From: Leucocoprinus leucothites
Taxonomy: Eukaryota; Basidiomycota; Agaricomycetes; Agaricales; Agaricaceae
DNA: 64,000 nucleotides
NCBI GenBank assembly: GCA_013368445.1
Contig: JAACJO010000052.1
Location: 1 to 64,000 of the forward strand
Reading direction: 5' to 3'
In this document: positions 57,747 through 64,000 of the stretch, piece by piece
How the letters are laid out: every line of letters begins with the position of its first letter
How positions within the stretch are numbered: position 1 is the stretch's first letter
Program-made: the position numbers and the translations under genes
Notes under the pieces: model-generated
Database searches by the model: none
Told to the model about the DNA's origin: nothing
The model's input: the letters and a program-made list of their open reading frames with translations, nothing else

Positions 57747-59769
57747 ATTGAGGTCCCTCATCATTCAGGATCTCTGTGTGGGCTGCATGCAGATATGAAT
57801 TTTTATTAGGGCACTCATTAGTATAATGAGGTCCTCTGCAACTATAGCAAGATATATTTTTGTTCCCTGCCTTCTTTCCATTTGCCATTATGGGAGCTCA
57901 GTTTGCATTTTGGTTGGGTTTAGATGATCCAACCTTTGGATTTGTCTCTTTACTAGGTCCACCATTCAGTGGATAATTGTGTGGAGATCATTTTGACTTT
58001 GAGAAACAAAGCTCCTCTGATGAAATGGAAGTTTGTCCATTGACAAACTTTCTTGGCACACAGGCAGTTGACTTGTGTTCCAAGCCTTTTGGGTTCCAAG
58101 GTCTAGCATTGTACATTAATGGTTCAATGCTCTTACCATTGTTAAGGGCTTTCTGATAGAAAGCCATAGTTTTCCATCTTGTATAAAACAAGATGGTGTA
58201 TGACATAAACTCTTCTAATGAATGGACTTCTGGGGAAAGTCCATTATAGAATAGCATATCTGTTTTCATGTCTTGAGGTATTCCTTCTAGGAATACTTCT
58301 ACTAGTGTATAATCATCAGGGTGCACAGTCATACACTGTGCACTATCCATAATAGCATCATAGTATCCTTGGACTTCTATGCAGAAGTCATAACAGATTC
58401 TCTTCAGGCCCTCTCAGGCATCATGCATGATCATTGGCAGTACAAAGTGATCATACAAAGCACAGATCACCTCTTCAAATGTCCAATGTATTTTAGTACA
58501 GTTGACATTTATAACATGTCATATATACATTTTCTTCATCTCTCTACCTAGATGGTATTGGAGAGTCAATAACTGGAGCCTGTCTCTAGCAGGCTCAGTT
58601 CCTCCTAGACCCTTCAAAGAGAGGTCTATGCAGACAGCTGACACAAAGTTTTCCAGATCACTAAACTTTGAGCTTCCCCAATAAGGCTCTATTGCCTTAT
58701 CACTAGGGAGTTTATTATTTGACAGGTTATAGTCTGTCAGAAATAGGAATGATTGATATAGATACTCTTGTACAATTGATTTTAATCATTTGTGCATCTG
58801 AGAGTTATGTGATTTTAGAGTCTAATTGACTCCAGAGGACTGAATGGCCATGGGTTGTTCAGTGATTAAAGAGTATCCTCTTTTCCTTTGCATGTTTAGG
58901 GTGTACACCTCGCTTGGTTCTAGAGATAGCTGTCTGCCAACTCATACCATCAAGGGAGTAGTTTTAATCCACAATTTGTTGATAAACAACTGTAAAGTCA
59001 ATTGTCTCAGCCTTATTGGCTTTTTCCCCTTGTCATCTGTGGTGGGTTTCAACCTACCACAGTCAATGGGTTTAACACTGTCAAACTCAATTCCTTGGTC
59101 AGGAATTTTGGAGGTCCCCTTAGTACAGAGGTCCTCATTTTGCATCCTCTGGTAGCATACTCCTGGAACATTTGAGTAGGAATCTGGCAGTATACCAGAT
59201 TCATAGGAGTGGAAGGACATTTCCTTTCATCCAACTCTTGATTGTTTGCATCCTCTGTTAAGTGGACATATTTATATACCAATTTTTGTATGTTGCATAT
59301 GACTACAAAGTCATATACTGATTTCTTCATGCCTCCTTTAGAGGCATTTCCTTCCAACACCTCTGATGTGATCTCCTCTACATAGTTGAGGAGTTCATTC
59401 CTGTGGTGTGACAGTATTTGGTTGGCCTCAAATATGAGGTCTACCTTTTTGCTCACACTATATAGGTTATTTCCTACAATGGAGTCAACTTCTGAGGAAG
59501 TTAATCCCTCAGCACTCACTTCATAGTTTCCATTGCATCTTTAACACAATGGTTGGGTTGGTTCCAATAGGCATAGGTTCACCCCTGTAATGTGTGTTTC
59601 AGGTAGATGACTCAGCACTGTCAGTCCCTTGCTGCTGATGTTCAGATTGCTGGTCTTCTCTACCAGTGATACCAGATTAGTGGGTATTGGCAGGTTGATA
59701 TGGTGGCTGGGGTGAATACCCAGCCTTGGCATTGGGTTGATTAGCACCTACATTACTATCAGAAGCCAT
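57747..59769 (-). pseudogene. Gyp5 gag with zinc knuckle
   Basis: Starts near ATG 59769 (MASDSNVGANQPNAKAGYSP) and reaches a stop. A block at 59519-59049 follows, then the gag core in broken frames: FSDLENFVSAVCIDLSLKGL, ARDRLQLLTLQYHLG, MTVHPDDYTLVEVFLEGIPQ and LSPEVHSLEEFMSYTILF. A zinc-knuckle-like CYSCRGPHYTNEC near 57850-57810 is one residue shorter than the canonical C-x2-C-x4-H-x4-C. Stops and a shift make it inactive. Confidence 0.85.
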
Positions 59770-59970
59770 TGTTTAGTCTTTTTTTAGATGGCATTTGTAT
59801 ATGTTGGTTTATCACCATGTTCAACTTGTTAAGGTTGAACTAAAAAGGTGTAAAGCTTGTGCTTTATATTGAGAACAGTGATCTTAAAGTTCACACCAAA
59901 TAGTTCAGACCCTTTTATAGGTGACTACATGGTATAAACAAGAAAAGATCAGTTGCTTAATAAGCAACTA

Positions 59971-60126
59971 TACAGGTAAATATAACACAAGTATTACATA
60001 ATATGATCAAGCCATTACAAAATGCATACAAACATAGATGTGGGTCATTGATTAATGACCCAGACTAGAGATATATCATAAGAAGGTAGTCTGGTATAAA
60101 CCAGACTACAATGTTGATAGTGTAGA
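59971..60126. repeat. Direct repeat, second copy at 61321-61478
   Basis: Shared text includes AATTAATGACC (ATTAATGACC here), GGTAGTCTGGTAT versus AGATAGTCTGGTAT, and AGACTACAATG. The copies lie about 1.35 kb apart in the same orientation. They may be LTR fragments or a dispersed repeat. Confidence 0.6.
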
Positions 60127-60198
60127 CTCCTTACATGATACTTTGCTTGCTTTGTTATCTATAATGTCTTTCTCTGCCCATGTGGGCTTACTCCCTTA

Positions 60199-60276
60199 TT
60201 TTCTTTCCTCTTTCCTCTTTCCTCTTTCCCCTTTCTCCTTTCTTCTTTCTCCTTTCCCCCTTCTTCCATCTCACTC
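60199..60276. repeat. Pyrimidine-rich (CTTTCCT-type) tract
   Basis: About 78 bp almost purely C/T, built from TTTCCTC, TTTCTCC and similar units, a microsatellite-like purine/pyrimidine tract with several A interruptions at its right end. Confidence 0.7.
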
Positions 60277-61660
60277 TTGCAAGAATTTTCAAACCCTATT
60301 CCCTTGTCCATCAAAATCATTCTGATAACCCTATCAGGCATGGTATCCCCAATAGGTCAGAAAATGCTGATTTTGTAAGCATTTTATGGTTTGCACGGCA
60401 TTAGAGTAAATAGGGTGCAGAAGAGCAGAAGCTCCTCTAGTTCATTAAGTAGTAAGGTGATAACCAACAATGTAAGTGCCTAATGAGCCTTTATATAAGG
60501 TGAAATGGGTGAGTGATAATGTACTATCATACTATGGGAGGTCCGTACCTTAGACAGGTCCATATCTTGGACAGTCACATCAGTCACAGCACACATACAT
60601 CAGGTTGTTTCAAACCCCTTCAGTCAATAATAATGTCATCTTTGTTCCAGTGTGAGCAAGCAGCTATTGAGTTCAAATATCTAACAACTACATATATGAG
60701 TGTCAAGTTCAGTCAGAACTGTGGTCTGTACTAGCAAGAGGGATGAGGAAACAGGTATCTATAATGACTGAATTATACAGTAACAAAAGAAATGTAGCAG
60801 AACCAGAACAGAACCAGGATGAGAACAAGTAGGGGGCTGCAGTATAAAAATTTGAAATCTCCCATAGTGCTATGCCCAGAAAGAGCTGGAGTGTTACAAG
60901 GCTTAACATGATGGCCCAATAGTTTCCCATGACACAATCTTCCAAACTAAGTAATGGAGTTGAAACTCTGACATAGAACCTCCAGTAAGAGTAATTAAGA
61001 GTGATATTGGCCTAGTTGCCCATCCTCCACAACCACTCAAATTACACCCTCAAAATGTGTGCATCTTACTCCATGCATTTAAATCAGCTATTGTAGCAAT
61101 TTTTATGAATATTGGGCAAGTGGAACAAGAGATACAAATGTTTGTCTGAAGTATGGATGTGTCCAAGGTATAGACCTCCCATAGTATTATCACTGTTGCA
61201 CTCTTGTCACTTTACTCCTGATGTGTATTGGTTCTGACTATCCTAACCCTGACTACATATTCCTCTCTGACTTTGACTTACTCTGAGATTTCAAAGAAGA
61301 TATCTGACAATGAGCATGGGTGTATAGATAAATATAAATCATATATTACATAATTAATCCAGCCATAACAAAATATACAAACATAGGTGTGGGGTCATCA
61401 ATTAATGACCTGAAAGAGAGAGATATCATAGAAAGATAGTCTGGTATGAATTAGACTACAATGCCATTAGTATAGATGCACAATTGCTCAAATTGACAGC
61501 CTATCCTGTCTATTAAGTGCTTTCTCAAGTAAATTACATCAAATCAAAACAGACTTGTTCAGTACATTTTCTCTGATGATAGTTAGGAAGATATTGTCCT
61601 TGACTCAGTCTCTTATTTCAAAACCCAAATTCCAAATTATTCTTATATTCAATCAACTAC

Positions 61661-64000
61661 CTATCTCAATTGCCATCTTTCAACCAACTTCATTTCAAGT
61701 TTGATAAGACTAGTGCAGGAATCAGAGCTGGAAATGATTTTATCTTGATAAAGCAAGAGTAGACCAACCATAACACCCATGATAAAATCTACATAATCTT
61801 GAACAGAATGGTCTTGAGGAGGTGTAGTAAAATGTTGTGTAATTTTAGATCCAATATTCATCTCCTGGCAGACTGAATTGGCTTGAGATAGAGCATCCTG
61901 GACAGAATGGCCAGAAGGGCGTAAAGTGGTAGCATACATCAAAACAATGATGATGGCTAGATGAAAGTTAAAAGGTGCATTGAGGGGAGTAAACAGAAAT
62001 ACCAGTCATGAGATGGTATCCAGTAGTGCCAGAGGAAAACTAAGAAGATATAGATATCAGAGGATTGAAGATATGGCTATCCTTCAGAGTGATACCTGTT
62101 TGGTGATTGACATTGACATTATACATGACACTGGATATGAAATCAGCAAGGGCAAAAGAGAGTGAGTGAGTGGAGGCACCAATGTGCTAGAGAGTGAAGG
62201 ACATGCAATATAAGCAGGGGCAGATGCAGACCAAGTAAGCAGAGACACCCACATCCTGGAGAGCATAGGACAGGTGACATCAGCAAGGGCAGATACAGAG
62301 CAAGCAAGCAGAGGTACTCACATCCTGGAGAGCACAGGACAGGTGACATCAGCAAGAGCAGATGCAGAGCAAGCAAGCAGAGGCACTCACATACTGGAGA
62401 GCACAGGATAGGCGACATCAACAAGGGCAGATGCAGAGCAAGCAAGCAGAGGCACTCACATACTGGAGAGCACAGGATAGGTGACATCAGCAAGAGCAAA
62501 TGCAGAGCAAGCAAGCAGAGGCACTCACGAACTGGAAAGCACAGGACAGGTGACATCAGCAAGGGCAGATGCAGAGCAAGCAAGCAGAGGCACTCACATC
62601 CTGGAGAGTACAGGACAGGCAACATCAGCAAGAGAAGATGCAGAGCAAGCAAGCAGAGGCACTCACATCCTGGAGAGCACAGGACAGGATCAGCAAGGGC
62701 AGATATAGACCAAGCAAGCAGAGGTACTCACCAACTGGAGAGCACAGGACAGGCAACATCAGCAAGGGCAGATGCAGAGCAAGCAAGCAGAGGCACTCAC
62801 ATCCTGGAGAGCACAGGACAGGTGACATCAGCAAGGGCAGATGCAGAGCAAGCAAGCAGAGGCACTCACCAACTGGAGAGTACAGGACAGGCAACATCAG
62901 CAAGAGAAGATGCAGAGCAAGCAAGCAGAGGCACTCACATCCTGGAGAGCACAGGACAGGTGACATCAGCAGGGGCAAATGCAGAGCAAGCAAGCAGAGG
63001 CACTCACATCCTGGAGAGCACAGGACAGGCAACATCAGCAAGAGCAGATGTAGAGCAAGCAAGCAGAGGCACTCACATCCTGGAGAGCACAGGACAGGCA
63101 ACATCAGCAGGGGCAAATGCAGAGCAAGCAAGCAGAGGCACTCACCAACTGGAGAGCACAGGACAGGCAACATCAGCAAGGGCAGATACAGAGCAAGCAA
63201 GCAGAGGCACTCACACTCTGGAGAGCACAGGACAGGCAACATCAGCAAGGGCAGATGCAGAGCAAGCAAGCAGAGGCACTCACATTCTGGAGAGCACAGG
63301 ACAGGCAACATCAGTAAGAGCAGATGCAGAGCAAGCAAGCAGAGGCACTCACATACTGGAGAGCACAGGACAGGCAACATCAGCAAGGGCAAATGCAGAG
63401 CAAGCAAGCAGAGGCACTCACATCCTGGAGAGCACAGGACAGGCAACATCAGCAAGGGCAGATACAGAGCAAGCAAGCAGAGGCACTCACCAACTGGAGA
63501 GTACAGGACAGATAGGCAACATCAGCACAGGCAAGTGGGTGAGTAGAGGTACCTACCCATATGTATGGGAATAACCTCAGACTGCTCTTGATAATATCTT
63601 CAGTCGATCTCCCCAATTCTCGGCATGTACTGCATTGGTGAACATCACATCATACTCCAAATCCTGTATGCGAGCATACTTACTTTTTCACAGCTAGCTT
63701 GACACTCAACCCCACATTACTCTTCTGCACTGCTACAAGCATCAAGGTCACCACATCGTCATTCAATGCTTCAGCTGTCTTTTCAATAAGGTCCTTGCAG
63801 TTACCATCTTGCTTGTGCATCCCTAACAGACAAGTGTTAGCACATAGCTAAAAAAAATCAAACTCTGGACTTACTCTCCAACTGCACGTACTTAGGTTCA
63901 TCGCCAAGGTGGCAGAGGTGCTTCTTCTCAAACTGTATCTCGTGTGTGGTCCCAGCATCGAGAACCTTGTCTTCCACACCCATTTTCACGTTCCGCTTGA
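61661..64000 (-). CDS. Micro-exon array gene (5' end outside window)
   Basis: Exons from right to left: 64000-63875, 63822-63684, 63629-63557, nineteen 3-nt exons, 62186-62180, 62130-62096, 62039-62003, 61956-61661 (TAG/TGA-free to the stop at 61661). Introns 1 (52 nt, GTAAGT, CTAAC, TTAG) and 2 (54 nt) precede the array. The frame stays open across every junction although phases differ, and about 255 residues lie in the window. The N-terminal part contains GVEDKVLDAGTTHEIQFEKK and DDVVTLMLVAVQKSNVGLSV. The last exon has HSVQD twice and a hydrophobic stretch (FIMGVMVGLLLLY) that may be a membrane segment. ATG near 63984 could be the start or internal. CpG is not depleted, suggesting a maintained gene. 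The family is not recognised. The donor after exon 62180-62186 (GTGCCT) is weak. Confidence 0.7.
62187..63556 (-). repeat. Tandem array of 66-nt introns with 3-nt micro-exons
   Basis: Twenty introns in tandem with a 69-bp period: GTGAGT donor, CTGAT branch site 24 nt before the end, pyrimidine-rich tail, CTCTCCAG. Between acceptor and next donor are 3 nt, in transcript order TTG 63491, GAT 63422, TAT 63353, AAT 63284, AGT 63215, TTG 63146, GAT 63077, GAT 63008, GAT 62939, TTG 62870, GAT 62801, TTG 62732, GAT 62667, GAT 62598, TTC 62529, TAT 62460, TAT 62391, GAT 62322, GAT 62253 (lowest plus coordinate of each). The first intron (donor GTAGGT, 63 nt) and last ones (GTGGGT donor, TAG acceptor) are diverged. 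One unit has a 4-nt deletion. Confidence 0.9.

Larger units (their letters stand above)
59770..61660. other. Gyp5 leader side and unassigned DNA
   Basis: About 1.9 kb between the Gyp5 gag start and the stop of the micro-exon gene. It should contain the Gyp5 5' LTR, but I could not define its ends. It holds a direct repeat and a pyrimidine tract listed separately. No gene is recognised. Confidence 0.4.

Noticed and set aside
62180..63556. CRISPR-like or plain satellite array
   Set aside because: The variable part is only 3 bp, the host is a eukaryote, and the invariant part is an intron that joins an open frame on both sides.
62481..63574. Long plus- and minus-strand open frames through the 69-bp array, as if coding for a 23-residue repeat protein
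   Set aside because: They are open because 69 is a multiple of three and the unit happens to lack stops in those frames. They break at the 4-nt deletion near 62689, have no supporting start, and every unit has a full set of intron signals on the minus strand.

Overview
The window looks like a TE-saturated segment of a filamentous basidiomycete nuclear genome, most likely an agaricomycete. The evidence is several Ty3/gypsy families with fungal-type gag and chromodomain integrases, a decayed Ty1/copia element, a KDZ/CxC2-type transposase remnant (typical of mushroom genomes), a decayed Spt5-like NGN-KOW gene, and short 46-66 nt introns with CTRAY branch sites. I cannot name the species.

Layout. 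1-2680: decayed Spt5-like gene (minus) and unassigned DNA. 2681-9540: gypsy element Gyp1 (plus), with gag and integrase remnants, a foreign solo LTR at a deletion joint, and an antisense gene with a Zn2Cys6-like cysteine pattern. 10291-10900: solo LTR of the Gyp1 family. 11484-16680: decayed gypsy Gyp2 with CATTG target duplications and a third ORF. 19083-28003: Gyp3, a young, apparently intact chromovirus with near-identical LTRs, GATTT duplications, gag, pol by a canonical -1 slippery site, and a third ORF with two zinc knuckles. 28448-29314: possible spliced minus-strand gene. 30541-32724: two solo LTRs. 34939-38471: Gyp4 remnant. 38472-40496: LTR-B-like sequence with a nested Gyp3-family solo LTR. 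40504-42340: copia remnant. 43047-44320: KDZ remnant. 44322-59769: Gyp5 (minus), split by stacked insertions. These include a four-level nest (gypsy RT < LTR-C < LTR-B < intact Tc1/mariner) and an LTR-A inside another LTR-A.

The outstanding locus is 61661-64000 (minus). A reading frame can be followed from the right edge through two ordinary introns into a tandem array of 69-bp units. Each unit is a complete intron (GTGAGT donor, CTGAT branch site, CTCTCCAG acceptor) separated from the next by exactly 3 nt. These nineteen 3-nt micro-exons carry different codons (GAT, TTG, TAT, TTC, AGT, AAT), while the intron part is nearly uniform. After the array the frame continues through four more exons to a stop at 61661. 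Every micro-exon is phase 0, so any subset could be included or skipped without changing the frame. This is the best candidate for an undescribed system. Transcript evidence is needed, since everything here is read from splice signals and frame continuity.

Old TE copies have lost most CpG sites to TpG/CpA relative to the young Gyp3 copy, which suggests methylation-linked or RIP-like decay.
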